From the NCBI GenBank assembly GCA_023418915.1, contig JAEZYU010000109.1, positions 1 through 64,000 of the forward strand: a DNA stretch of 64,000 nt, in the 5' to 3' direction. Every line of letters begins with the position of its first letter. Positions within the stretch are counted from its first letter, which is position 1. Source of the stretch: Bacillota bacterium (GTDB lineage Bacteria > Bacillota > Clostridia > Acetivibrionales > DTU013). The position numbers and the translations under genes are program-made. The notes under the pieces are model-generated. The model was not told the DNA's origin and did no database searches. It worked only from the letters and a program-made list of their open reading frames with translations. Shown in pieces: positions 52,415-61,935 of this stretch.

Positions 52415-52451
52415 GCTTTATCGACCTCCATTAATTTTATTTCGTTTCGTC

Positions 52452-53528
52452 TCAAAGCCAGCCCTCAGCCTTGAGCAGTTCAGCCATCAGCACACCGCCG
52501 CCGGCTGCTCCTCTGATCGTGTTATGGGACAGGCAGGTGAATTTGTAGTCAAACAGATTGTCTTCACGCAGCCTTCCGACTGCGATCCCCATACCGTCCT
52601 CAAGGTTTCTGTCGAGCCTGGTCTGCGGCCTGTCGGGTTGATCAAAATAGGTGAGGAACTGTGCGGGCGCACTGGGCAGCTTCAATTCCTGCGCTCTGCC
52701 TTTGAATTCTTTCCAGCATGACAGTATTTCATCCCTTGACGGCCTGTTCCTGAATGAAATGTATACAGCTGCCATGTGTCCATCGGCAACAGGTACCCTG
52801 TAGCACTGCGCTGAAATCACAGGACCTGAAGCGGGAACTATTCTGTCGCCTTCGATGGAACCCCATATTTTCAAAGGTTCATTTTCACTTTTTTCCTCTT
52901 CGCCGCCAATATATGGTATTACATTGTCAATGATCTCAGGCCAGTCCCTGAAGACCTTGCTCGCACCCGAAATCGCCTGATAAGTCGATGCAAGGACCTT
53001 GTCGGGTCCGAACTGCATCAGTGCATGTACAGGAGGCACATAGCTCTGCAATGAGCAATTGGATTTCACTGCTATAAAGCCCCTTCTGGTACCCAGACGT
53101 ATTCGCTGCCTTTCGATTATAGCAGCATGTTGAGGGTTGACCTCGGGTATTATCATGGGAACATCATCTGTAAATCTATGGGCGGAATTATTTGATATGA
53201 CGGGCATCTCAGCACGCGCATATTTTTCTTCGAGTGCCATTATCTCGTCCTTTTTCATGTCGACAGCACAGAAAACCATATCAGCCTCATCCGCCATTTT
53301 TTCTATTTGATTGACATTTTTGACGATGATGTTCTTTACACCCTCCGGCATTGGAGCATCAAGCTTCCATCGACCCTCTACGGCTTTTTCGTAGGGAAGG
53401 CCTGCAGACCTTTCGCTGGCACCGATGGCTGTTATCTCGAACCATGGGTGATTTTCAAGCAGCGTTACGAAACGCTGTCCGACCATACCGGTCCCTCCGA
53501 GAATTCCAACCTTGATTTTTGAGTTCAT
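52452..53528 (-). CDS. asd: Aspartate-semialdehyde dehydrogenase, archaeal/yeast-type
   Basis: Asd makes aspartate semialdehyde for lysine, threonine and methionine synthesis. The 358-residue product has NAD(P)-binding GILGGTGMVGQRF, the catalytic SNCS motif (FIAVKSNCSLQSY), and the closing HNTIRGAAGGGVLMAELL. Overall it resembles the archaeal/fungal form more than the E. coli form. The start is 53528 (AGGAGG upstream); an in-frame ATG at 53633 would begin in the riboswitch and is rejected. First gene of the lysine operon. Confidence 0.95.
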   Translation of the reverse strand: MNSKIKVGILGGTGMVGQRFVTLLENHPWFEITAIGASERSAGLPYEKAVEGRWKLDAPMPEGVKNIIVKNVNQIEKMADEADMVFCAVDMKKDEIMALEEKYARAEMPVISNNSAHRFTDDVPMIIPEVNPQHAAIIERQRIRLGTRRGFIAVKSNCSLQSYVPPVHALMQFGPDKVLASTYQAISGASKVFRDWPEIIDNVIPYIGGEEEKSENEPLKIWGSIEGDRIVPASGPVISAQCYRVPVADGHMAAVYISFRNRPSRDEILSCWKEFKGRAQELKLPSAPAQFLTYFDQPDRPQTRLDRNLEDGMGIAVGRLREDNLFDYKFTCLSHNTIRGAAGGGVLMAELLKAEGWL

Positions 53529-53554
53529 AGCAAAAACCTCCTGAAAAAAATTAA

Positions 53555-53577
53555 ACTGCCGGCGATGTGCCAGCAGT
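53555..53577 (-). terminator. Lysine riboswitch expression-platform terminator
   Basis: On the minus strand, ACTGCTGGC pairs with GCCGGCAGT around ACATC, then TTTAATTTTTTT. It lies between the lysine aptamer and asd, so it probably stops transcription when lysine is bound. A smaller CCCTG/CAGGG hairpin lies between aptamer and terminator. Confidence 0.88.
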
Positions 53578-53617
53578 CCTGTTTGTCTGTTCCCTGTAAG
53601 CAGGGTATCCAAGAACT

Positions 53618-53785
53618 GATAGCGCTCCATCAAATGCTTGATGACAGTTGCAAGGCTGTTCGCTTTTGCAACCAGGATCCGGTACTGCAGGGGACTGAAT
53701 CCTTCGGCGCTTCACCCTTTCACTCTGCTTCATCGGCTCCTGCGGCCATATGCAGCGTTACTTATGAGAAGCGCACCTCTATCGT
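53618..53785 (-). promoter_or_regulatory. Lysine riboswitch (L box) for the asd-dapA-dapB operon
   Basis: Read on the minus strand, the 168-base region matches the L box: GATAGAGGTGCGC at the start, AGTAA, GCGCCGAAGGATT, CTGGTTGC, ACTGTCATC and GATGGAGCGCTATC at the end, which closes the P1 stem. Length and order of conserved blocks fit the class. It lies upstream of asd with a terminator following, so lysine should reduce operon expression. Confidence 0.95.
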
Positions 53786-53817
53786 TTCTATATTATTTGC
53801 AATAAAAGCTTTAAATA

Positions 53818-53846
53818 ATAATAACATCGGTATTACTTATTGTCAA
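53818..53846 (-). promoter_or_regulatory. Sigma-A promoter of the lysine operon
   Basis: On the minus strand, TTGACA (53841-53846) and TATTAT (53818-53823) are separated by 17 bases. Transcription would start just before the lysine aptamer. Confidence 0.88.
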
Positions 53847-54003
53847 ATGTTTTATATCGCATCTTATATTACAAAAATATTAAAATTTATCAGAATGCCT
53901 ATAAAATAGCCGAAACAGAAGGAAGAAAGGTATTTGATGTCGAATAATTAATCAAATAAAAGATTGAACAGGCCATATTTTACACAAATGAGAAGGGGAT
54001 ACC

Positions 54004-55860
54004 ATGATCAGAAACATACTAAAAAAAGCAGCCCTTTTTGTGACAGCTGCAGCAATGCTTACAACTGTATTCTGCGTTTATGCGGATGCAGAAAATGAAA
54101 CAGAAGCAGAAACAGTAAGAGTTGGTTTATACTATAAAGGAAGCTCTGTCAATACTGCTCAGTCTCTTTTTGATGTATCGGCGCAGGCCGGCGTTCAGTT
54201 AGGATTCGTTAAAAACGGTATATTTGAGGAGATCTGCACAGAAGCCGGCTCTTCACCTTTGTTCATACGGAAGGACTCTTATTATTACGATACCGGAAAC
54301 GGTCTCAAGGAGTTCGAACCGTCCAATACCAAAATCACCGGGACAAAATACGGACCATACCATATTAAAATAGGAAACGATCACGCTGATGCAGCTTCAG
54401 CTGCCGGACAGGCATCGATATTCCGTCAGGCGGGGATTGATGCGTTTATAGCATACAATGACGTATGGCAGGTGTGGACAGGTCTGTATGTCGATGAGGC
54501 CGGTACCAGTGAGGCAATAGAAGGTATAAGAGCTGTTTTGGGTGAGATAGGCTACGAAATCATAACACCGTCTGATGACAGAATAGCTGTTATTAACGGA
54601 CTATATAAAACAATATGCATATTCGGCAGTAAAACAGACTATTTTCAAGCCAGACCGGCACCCGAGAATGACCCGCCAATGATAAATATAAAAGGAAACA
54701 CATACAGAGGCGCTCTAGAGGTAAGGAGACTGGCGAGCAGCGATATGACAGTAATTAATGTTGTATCGATGAATGAATACCTCTATGGGAATGTACCTCC
54801 GGAGATCGGAGGCAGATCACCGGCTGAAGCTCTGAAGGCGCAGGCTGTGGTATCAAAAATGTATGCTCTCAATAATAGAGGCAAACACGGCAATACCGGC
54901 TTTGATATATGTGCAACAACGCACTGCCAGGTATATAAGGGCTACAGTGTCGAGCTACCCGAATGCAATAAAGCAATAGATGAGGTCTGCGGCAAAGTGA
55001 TCACCTATAACGGAAAACCTGTAGAGCATGTATACTACTTTGCTTCAGGAGGCGGAAGCACTGAAGATGTTCGTAACGTATGGGGTTCATCATATCCCTA
55101 TCTTGTCAGTGTCAGCGATAAATATGAGAAAATCTATACATGGACCAAGACATTACGAGCATCTGATGTAAAGGCAAAGCTTCCCGGACTCGGCAGCATT
55201 CTGGGAATCACCATTATGCGGACTGCACCTACGGGAAGGGTCACTCAGCTTGCAGTGACCGGAGCCAGCAGGGGAGAGCCTGAATATTATTCGAATGAAA
55301 AATGCCGCACATTATTTGGACTTGACAGCCAGCTTTATACCATTACCACAGATTCCGATGTTTTTGTAGCAGGGTTGTCGGATAAGCCGGAATTGTATGT
55401 TGAAGAGGATCAGGATAGTAAAGACAGCGTTGATGAAACAGCCGGCAGCGAAGCTGCATCAGACTCAGAGACAGGTGATACCGCCAAATCTAATGATTCA
55501 TCGAACATACAGGAGAATGATGCTGTCAAGCAAACAACTGAGGTTGAGGAGAAGACAAGTCAGCCGCCTGTAAAAAAGCCGGCCTGCTCAGATCCTGCAA
55601 AGACACAGCTTGGCGGTAAAAAAGTCATAACAGCATCAGGTGTAAATAAAGTTGCAGGCGTGAACAATAAGGTCACGATCCTTGGTGCGGGAGGCGCTGT
55701 CAATAAATCCACTGTTATACCTGAAACATATACGTTCACAGGCAAGGGCTGGGGCCATGCTGTTGGGATGAGTCAGGAGGGCGCTATCGGTATGGCGAAG
55801 GCCGGAATCACATATGACGATATAGTCAGGCACTACTTCCAGGGTACCGATGTGAAATAG
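54004..55860 (+). CDS. SpoIID/LytB-domain protein with a large internal insertion
   Basis: The 618-residue product has a signal peptide (about 1-29, ending near YADA), a SPOR-like or uncharacterised N-terminal region (to about 230), and a SpoIID domain with LEVRRLASSDMTVINVVSMN, the catalytic-type Glu in NVPPEIG, CATTHCQVY and ASGGGSTEDVRNVWGS. About 120 low-complexity residues (about 455-575, acidic then Lys/Val/Gly rich) then separate these from the conserved end GKGWGHAVGMSQEGAIGMAK. It is probably a lytic transglycosylase-type peptidoglycan enzyme; a sporulation role is inferred. AAGGGG precedes ATG. Confidence 0.88.
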   Translation: MIRNILKKAALFVTAAAMLTTVFCVYADAENETEAETVRVGLYYKGSSVNTAQSLFDVSAQAGVQLGFVKNGIFEEICTEAGSSPLFIRKDSYYYDTGNGLKEFEPSNTKITGTKYGPYHIKIGNDHADAASAAGQASIFRQAGIDAFIAYNDVWQVWTGLYVDEAGTSEAIEGIRAVLGEIGYEIITPSDDRIAVINGLYKTICIFGSKTDYFQARPAPENDPPMINIKGNTYRGALEVRRLASSDMTVINVVSMNEYLYGNVPPEIGGRSPAEALKAQAVVSKMYALNNRGKHGNTGFDICATTHCQVYKGYSVELPECNKAIDEVCGKVITYNGKPVEHVYYFASGGGSTEDVRNVWGSSYPYLVSVSDKYEKIYTWTKTLRASDVKAKLPGLGSILGITIMRTAPTGRVTQLAVTGASRGEPEYYSNEKCRTLFGLDSQLYTITTDSDVFVAGLSDKPELYVEEDQDSKDSVDETAGSEAASDSETGDTAKSNDSSNIQENDAVKQTTEVEEKTSQPPVKKPACSDPAKTQLGGKKVITASGVNKVAGVNNKVTILGAGGAVNKSTVIPETYTFTGKGWGHAVGMSQEGAIGMAKAGITYDDIVRHYFQGTDVK

Positions 55861-55973
55861 CCGCAGAGGCAATGCCAGCACCGGCAGGATTCATAATAAA
55901 AGCCTTACTGAAGCTTTGAGAGTGTTTGTATTGCAAAATGGTATTTTATGTAGTATGCTTTCCTTTATATAAG

Positions 55974-55987
55974 ACGATGCGTTATAA
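55974..55987 (+). repeat. Dispersed repeat core, copy C
   Basis: ACGATGCGTTATAA matches the core at 205-218 exactly. The following bases AAAAATGGCTGCATTT resemble the TGCGGCTGTATTT after copy D. A hairpin GCTGCAT/ATGCAGC follows at once. It lies between the SpoIID-like gene and queA. Confidence 0.65.
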
Positions 55988-56027
55988 AAAATGGCTGCAT
56001 TTGATGCAGCTAATTCTTTGAGCTGAA

Positions 56028-56053
56028 ACGTTATGAGGATAATTGTCATAAGT
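56028..56053 (+). other. Inverted repeat upstream of queA
   Basis: AACGTTATGA and TCATAAGTT pair over nine bases with one bulge around GGATAATTG. It is about 50 bases before the queA start; TTGTCA (56044) followed 17 bases later by ATATAT could be a weak promoter overlapping it. Rest of the 240-base gap holds copy C and no gene. Confidence 0.4.
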
Positions 56054-56100
56054 TTGTAAAAGCTAATATATGATGCGATAAGGAGTAGAACATAGGAGAA

Positions 56101-57129
56101 ATGAAATCCAGTGATTTTAGTTATGAGCTTCCAAAAGAACTGATAGCACAGGAACCGATAGAGGAACGGAGCAGCTCAAGGCTGCTTGTACTTGACAGGG
56201 CAAGCGGTAATATTGAACACAGAGTTTTCAGAGATATTATTGAGTATTTGAGAGAGGGCGACTGCCTTGTCCTGAACGATACAAGGGTAATACCTGCACG
56301 ACTGCTGGGCAGAAAAGAAGAAACAGGCGGCGGTATAGAATTTGTTCTTTTGAAAAATATCAAGGCAGATATATGGGAAGTGATCCTAAGACCCGGCAGA
56401 AAAGCCAAGCCGGGTGCCAGATTTATGTTCGGCCCGGGAGATGAGCTTCGTGCAGAAGTAATCGAAGTAATCGAAGGCGGCAACAGACTGGTGCGGTTCG
56501 AATATAAGGGTGTCTTCCAGGAGGTTCTGGATAAAGTCGGAATAGTACCATTACCACCCTATATAACAAAAAGACTCGAGGATCCTGAGCGTTATCAGAC
56601 TGTATATTCCAAGTACAAAGGATCTGCTGCGGCTCCGACGGCGGGACTTCATTTTACAAACGGACTTCTTGATGAACTGGCAAATCAAGGTATAAGTATA
56701 GCATATCTGACTTTGCATGTAGGACTTGGCACATTCAGACCGGTCAAATCAGAAAATGTGGAAGAGCATATAATGCATTCCGAATTTTACAATCTGGATG
56801 AGACATGTGCCAATGTGATCAACCGGACTAAAGCAAGCGGAGGAAGGGTGATTGCGGTAGGAACCACCAGCTGCCGCGTCCTCGAGACAGTCAGCACGGA
56901 CGATGGCAGTGTCAGACCTGCATCGGGATGGACTGATATTTTTATATATCCAGGGTACAGATTCAAGATAATAGATGCAATGATAACTAATTTTCATCTG
57001 CCTGAGTCGACGCTGATTATGCTGGTTAGTGCATTTGCAGGAAAGGATGCGGTGCTTGAAGCATATCGAAGGGCAGTTGAGCAGAGATATAGATTTTTTA
57101 GCTTCGGTGATGCAATGCTGATAAAATGA
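56101..57129 (+). CDS. queA: tRNA preQ1(34) S-adenosylmethionine ribosyltransferase-isomerase QueA
   Basis: QueA converts preQ1 in tRNA to epoxyqueuosine. The 342-residue product begins [19 protein letters not shown] and has [29 protein letters not shown] and the closing [18 protein letters not shown], all typical. It is followed by tgt, the enzyme acting just before it in the pathway. AGGAG lies just upstream of ATG at 56101, with short spacing. Confidence 0.97.
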   Translation: MKSSDFSYELPKELIAQEPIEERSSSRLLVLDRASGNIEHRVFRDIIEYLREGDCLVLNDTRVIPARLLGRKEETGGGIEFVLLKNIKADIWEVILRPGRKAKPGARFMFGPGDELRAEVIEVIEGGNRLVRFEYKGVFQEVLDKVGIVPLPPYITKRLEDPERYQTVYSKYKGSAAAPTAGLHFTNGLLDELANQGISIAYLTLHVGLGTFRPVKSENVEEHIMHSEFYNLDETCANVINRTKASGGRVIAVGTTSCRVLETVSTDDGSVRPASGWTDIFIYPGYRFKIIDAMITNFHLPESTLIMLVSAFAGKDAVLEAYRRAVEQRYRFFSFGDAMLIK

Positions 57130-57169
57130 TCAGGTAAACAGGCTTACAAGGCATATATGAATGATTTGA

Positions 57170-58300
<1,131 letters not shown>

Positions 58301-58361
58301 AATGGATTATTAAGGTTACATAGCCTATAATAAAATAAAACTATACGAACGGAGGGTGTAT

Positions 58362-58652
58362 ATGCCAGAAGGACAAGGCGGTGGTCTGTGGCTCACACTG
58401 GGCTACCTTGTATTTTTTATCCTGATAATGTATCTTCTTATTTTCCTGCCTCAGAAGAGGAGGGACAAGAAAGCAAAAGCAATGCTCGAAGCCATGAAGG
58501 TCGGTGACAATGTCACCACGATCGGCGGCGTATCAGGTAAGATCGTCAATATCAAGGACGACGAAATCACAATAGAAACCGGTGTTGAAAAAACAAAGGT
58601 CAATTTCAAGAAATGGGCCATCAAGGAAGTAATAGCTCCGGTCGAATCCTGA
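58362..58652 (+). CDS. yajC: Preprotein translocase subunit YajC
   Basis: YajC is a small membrane partner of SecDF. The 96-residue product has one N-terminal membrane segment (about 8-28, ending LIFLPQKRRDKK) and a basic cytoplasmic part with GDNVTTIGGVSGKIVNI. ATG at 58362 is chosen since GGAGGG lies eight bases upstream. secD and secF are 3.3 kb downstream. Confidence 0.96.
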   Translation: MPEGQGGGLWLTLGYLVFFILIMYLLIFLPQKRRDKKAKAMLEAMKVGDNVTTIGGVSGKIVNIKDDEITIETGVEKTKVNFKKWAIKEVIAPVES

Positions 58653-58677
58653 GAAGACAGACAGAAATACAGCCGCA

Positions 58678-58691
58678 TTATAACGCATCGT
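58678..58691 (-). repeat. Dispersed repeat core, copy D
   Basis: Read on the minus strand it is ACGATGCGTTATAA, identical to copies A and C. On the plus strand it lies in the loop of a hairpin with CAGCCG/CGGCTG arms. It is between yajC and its terminator. Confidence 0.65.
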
Positions 58692-58741
58692 TTTGTAATA
58701 ACGGCTGCAAAAATGCATATGATGTTGATAAATGCAATGAG

Positions 58742-58777
58742 TCCCGTGCAATATCGAAAGATACAGCGGGATTTTTT
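58742..58777 (+). terminator. Terminator of the queA-tgt-yajC operon
   Basis: TCCCG pairs with CGGGA, with an inner TATC-GAAA-GATA tetraloop hairpin, followed by TTTTTT at 58772-58777. Confidence 0.82.
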
Positions 58778-58912
58778 GCTTAGGTAGAAAAGCTCAGCAC
58801 ATAAAAACCAACTGGAAGGAACTTGTTTTCACTGTCTGACACCCTTGTTCTATTATAGTATGCTCTGTAATATTATATAGTAAGATATATACATACTACA
58901 GGAGTGATATTC

Positions 58913-59350
58913 ATGCCCAGAACGACAGGTTCAAACCTAAAGCCGGAAGAGTATGAAGGACTCAACCTTTTTTCTTTGCTAAAGGGTCTTCTTGCTTCCT
59001 ATATAATAACTATACCTGCATTCATGCTTTTTGCGCTCATACTTACAAATGTGGATTTTCCGCAAAAGCTTGTAACGCCAATGGTAGTCATTATTACTGT
59101 CATAAGCGTATTGACTGCAGGTTCTGTAGCAACGAGAGGGGTGCGCAGCAAGGGTTGGCTCAACGGAAGTATGGTAGGCCTGGTTTACATGATCATCCTC
59201 TATTTGCTCAGCAGTATTATCTTCAAAAACTTTACAATAGACAGGAATGTGGTGACCATGACTGTTATAGGCATACTTACAGGAGCAATAGGCGGGATAA
59301 TGAGCGTTAATTCAAGGAAGAGCACCAAATATAAATATATCGACGGTTGA
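58913..59350 (+). CDS. TIGR04086 family membrane protein
   Basis: The 145-residue product has a polar start and four membrane segments (about 22-43, 52-73, 82-105, 113-133) with YIITIPAFMLFALILT and GAIGGIMSVNSRKSTK. The family is common next to the SCIFF genes in Clostridia. Function unknown. AGGAGTG precedes ATG at 58913; TTGTTC (58845) and TAATAT (58868) at 17-base spacing may be its promoter. Confidence 0.88.
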   Translation: MPRTTGSNLKPEEYEGLNLFSLLKGLLASYIITIPAFMLFALILTNVDFPQKLVTPMVVIITVISVLTAGSVATRGVRSKGWLNGSMVGLVYMIILYLLSSIIFKNFTIDRNVVTMTVIGILTGAIGGIMSVNSRKSTKYKYIDG

Positions 59351-59352
59351 CC

Positions 59353-59381
59353 TTTTCAATAATGCACAAGTATGCTATAAT
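59353..59381 (+). promoter_or_regulatory. Possible promoter of scfA (extended -10)
   Basis: TGCTATAAT (ending 59381) is an extended -10 element, 17 bases after a weak -35 (TTTTCA at 59353-59358). It lies about 60 bases before scfA and would allow scfA to be transcribed separately. Confidence 0.65.
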
Positions 59382-59440
59382 ATTCAACGCAAACCACAGA
59401 CTTTATTTCAAGAAAATTATTTCATACGGGAGGACTACAT

Positions 59441-59581
59441 ATGAAGCATATAAAGACTATCAATACTCCGGCTTTAAAAAAGGATATTAAAAACACTGGA
59501 TGCGGCGAGTGCCAGACATCATGCCAATCAGCATGCAAGACCAGCTGTACTGTGGCCAACCAGAAATGTGAAAAGAGATAA
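59441..59581 (+). CDS. scfA: SCIFF ranthipeptide precursor (six cysteines in forty-five residues)
   Basis: The 46-residue product MKHIKTINTPALKKDIKNTG and following contains six cysteines in the C-terminal half (TGCGECQTSCQSACKTSC and then QKC), the defining feature of SCIFF peptides. These are modified by a radical-SAM enzyme to give thioether bridges. GGGAGG lies seven bases before ATG. The maturase gene is 144 bases downstream. The role in the cell is not fixed; quorum-related effects have been reported in other Clostridia. Confidence 0.96.
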   Translation: MKHIKTINTPALKKDIKNTGCGECQTSCQSACKTSCTVANQKCEKR

Positions 59582-59599
59582 AATTGGAGCTTATTTTGG

Positions 59600-59626
59600 C
59601 AGCGGGGGGCTGTGCGCCTCTCGCTG
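59600..59626 (+). terminator. Hairpin between scfA and scfB, likely partial terminator
   Basis: CAGCGGGGGGC (59600-59610) pairs with GCCTCTCGCTG (59616-59626), 11 pairs including two G-T, around TGTGC. Only TTATT follows, so termination may be leaky. It probably lets the peptide be made in larger amounts than its maturase. Confidence 0.7.
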
Positions 59627-59725
59627 TTATTGTGTCCGGAAATGATATCAGCCGACTGTATCAAATGAAATACTGATCAGTATGTCGTTGCAGAATTCAA
59701 AGCCGGTACAAAACGGGGGATAAAA

Positions 59726-61093
59726 ATGGTACACAAATACAGGATGCACGCAAGCAACATAGTTTTGGATGTCAACAGTGGAGCCGTACATATCGTTGAT
59801 GACGCTGCATACGAAATAATTGACATCTTTAATAAGTCTGACAAGGAGATCATAGAAGAATTATCAGGCAAATATAGCAGCGATACTGTGCGAGAAGCGC
59901 TTGCCGAATTAAGGGAATTACAGTCTGTGGGGCAGTTGTTCTCAGATGATATATTTGAAGAACAATTGAGCGCCTATTCAGCTAACAGTAAAGGTAGATC
60001 CATAATCAAGGCATTGTGTCTTCACATAGCTCATGATTGTAACCTGAGATGCAGGTACTGCTTCGCCTCTACAGGTGATTTCGGTACAAAAAGGACACTT
60101 ATGTCCACAGCTGTCGGAAAAAAGGCAATAGACTTCCTTATCGAAAGGTCCGGATCAAGACGCAACCTAGAGGTCGATTTCTTCGGGGGAGAGCCCCTTC
60201 TGAATTTCGACACTGTAAAAGAAATAGTACTGTATGCGCTGGAGAGGCAGAAAAGCACTGGTAAGAATTTCAGGTTTACTATCACCACCAATGCCGTACT
60301 GCTAAATGAAGATCATAAGAGATTTATAAACAAATATATGGGAAATGTGGTGCTGAGCCTTGACGGAAGACGCGAGGTCAACGACAGGATGCGTTACAGG
60401 GCAGACGGCAGAGGCACATATGACGACATATTGCCCAAAATAAAGGATATGGCTGAATCCAGAGGACAGGATAATTACTACGTAAGAGGGACGTTTACAC
60501 GGGAGAACCTTGATTTTTCAAAGGATGTTCTGCATTTGGCCGATTTGGGCTTCGAACAGGTATCGGTGGAGCCTGTGGTTGCTGCAAAGGATACAGGCTT
60601 CGATCTAAGGAGAGCAGATCTGCCGGTGCTGTACAAGGAATATGAAGCATTGGCGCTTGAATATGTTAAAAGACACAGGGAGTTAAGAGGCTTTAATTTC
60701 TTTCATTTTATGATGGATCTCGAACAAGGCCCGTGCCTGATCAAAAGGATGAAGGGCTGCGGCTCGGGTGATGAATACCTGGCTGTTACACCAGAGGGAG
60801 ACTTATATCCGTGCCATCAGTTTGTCGGCATGGAGCAGTTCAAAATGGGAAATGTTAATAACAGCTTCGATACGGACGATTCTATCAGCAGTATGTTCAG
60901 AAAGCAGAATATTTACACGAAGGACGAATGCAGAAGCTGCTGGGCAAAGTTTTTCTGCAGCGGCGGATGCGCTGCTAATGCATGGCAGTTCAACGACTGT
61001 CTGGACAAGCCGTATGACATAGGCTGCGAGCTTGAAAAAAAGAGGGTCGAATGTGCTCTTTGGGCAAAGGCGGCCGAATTGGACCCGGAGTAA
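59726..61093 (+). CDS. scfB: SCIFF radical-SAM maturase
   Basis: ScfB is a radical-SAM SPASM enzyme that forms thioether bonds in the SCIFF peptide. The 455-residue product has an N-terminal peptide-recognition (RRE-like) region (about 1-85), the radical-SAM motif CNLRCRYC, DFFGGEPLLNF, and a C-terminal SPASM region with CHQF, CRSCWAKFFCSGGC and further cysteines for two extra [4Fe-4S] clusters. GGGGG precedes the ATG. All cluster ligands appear present. Confidence 0.96.
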   Translation: MVHKYRMHASNIVLDVNSGAVHIVDDAAYEIIDIFNKSDKEIIEELSGKYSSDTVREALAELRELQSVGQLFSDDIFEEQLSAYSANSKGRSIIKALCLHIAHDCNLRCRYCFASTGDFGTKRTLMSTAVGKKAIDFLIERSGSRRNLEVDFFGGEPLLNFDTVKEIVLYALERQKSTGKNFRFTITTNAVLLNEDHKRFINKYMGNVVLSLDGRREVNDRMRYRADGRGTYDDILPKIKDMAESRGQDNYYVRGTFTRENLDFSKDVLHLADLGFEQVSVEPVVAAKDTGFDLRRADLPVLYKEYEALALEYVKRHRELRGFNFFHFMMDLEQGPCLIKRMKGCGSGDEYLAVTPEGDLYPCHQFVGMEQFKMGNVNNSFDTDDSISSMFRKQNIYTKDECRSCWAKFFCSGGCAANAWQFNDCLDKPYDIGCELEKKRVECALWAKAAELDPE

Positions 61094-61141
61094 AAGACAC
61101 AATAAGTTTTATATGATTCCATTGAATTGAGAGGTATCATT

Positions 61142-61801
61142 ATGCTTACAATAGAAGACATAAGAAAAAGTGAGGAGGTTAAGACCTTTCTTGCTCTTGC
61201 AGAGACACAGATGCGCGTATTAGGTTATACTGAACACTCCTTCAGGCATGTAAAGCTGGTGTCGGACACAGCGGGCAGCATACTTGAAAAGCTGGAATTT
61301 CCCGAAAGGGAGATCGAGCTTGCCAGGATTGCAGGATATCTGCATGACATCGGAAATGCAGTAAACAGAAATGATCATGCACATACAGGAGCAATATTGG
61401 CGTATCAGATGCTGACAAGGATGGGTATGGATTATGATGAAGCTGCGCAGATTATGATGGCTATTGGTAACCATGATGAGCATACTGGTACTTCTGTGAG
61501 TAATATATCGGCAGCGCTTATATTAGCTGACAAATCCGATGTGCACAGGAGCAGGGTCAGAAACACGGATATTTCAACATTTGATATACATGACAGAGTC
61601 AATTATGCGGTTGAGAGATCGGTAATAACTGTTGACAGTGACAAAAAAACGGCAGACCTTGTGCTAAAGATAGATACGGAAATATGTCCAGTTATGGACT
61701 ATTTTGAGATATTTCTAGTCAGAATGACGATGAACAGAAGAGCGGCAGCATTTTTAGGGCTTCAGTTCCAGCTGTTCATCAATGATTCGAAGCTGATTTG
61801 A
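61142..61801 (+). CDS. HD-domain phosphohydrolase
   Basis: The 219-residue product is an HD protein: HSFRHVKLVSDTA, AGYLHDIGNAVNRNDH, MAIGNHDEHTG and LADKSDVHRSR carry the metal-binding His/Asp residues. The substrate is unknown. ATG at 61142 is preferred over 61127 because GAGAGG lies seven bases upstream. It commonly lies between scfB and secD in Clostridia. Confidence 0.9.
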   Translation: MLTIEDIRKSEEVKTFLALAETQMRVLGYTEHSFRHVKLVSDTAGSILEKLEFPEREIELARIAGYLHDIGNAVNRNDHAHTGAILAYQMLTRMGMDYDEAAQIMMAIGNHDEHTGTSVSNISAALILADKSDVHRSRVRNTDISTFDIHDRVNYAVERSVITVDSDKKTADLVLKIDTEICPVMDYFEIFLVRMTMNRRAAAFLGLQFQLFINDSKLI

Positions 61802-61847
61802 TTTGCGGAAATACAGTTAGGACCTCCAGCCGGCAAGTACTTTTATA

Positions 61848-61876
61848 TTGACTCACCGAAATGATAGTAATATAAT
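61848..61876 (+). promoter_or_regulatory. Sigma-A promoter of secDF
   Basis: TTGACT (61848-61853) and TATAAT (61871-61876) with 17 bases between. Transcription would begin close to 61883, at the start of a strong hairpin. Confidence 0.85.
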
Positions 61877-61915
61877 AACCACATGCGGCTAAAAAAGACC
61901 GCATTTGGTTACTAT
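61864..61915 (+). other. Inverted repeat covering the secD promoter -10 and 5' end
   Basis: ATAGTAA (61864-61870) pairs with TTACTAT (61909-61915); CCA and ATGCGG (61879-61888) pair with CCGCAT and TGG (61899-61908). The -10 hexamer lies inside the left half. In DNA it could be an operator; in RNA, ATGCGG/CCGCAT would form a hairpin right at the predicted 5' end. Confidence 0.65.
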
Positions 61916-61935
61916 AAAAAGGGGGATTTATACAG

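Noticed and set aside
53529..53633. N-terminal extension of asd by 35 residues
   Set aside because: The extension covers the riboswitch terminator region, and a good AGGAGG precedes the ATG at 53528.
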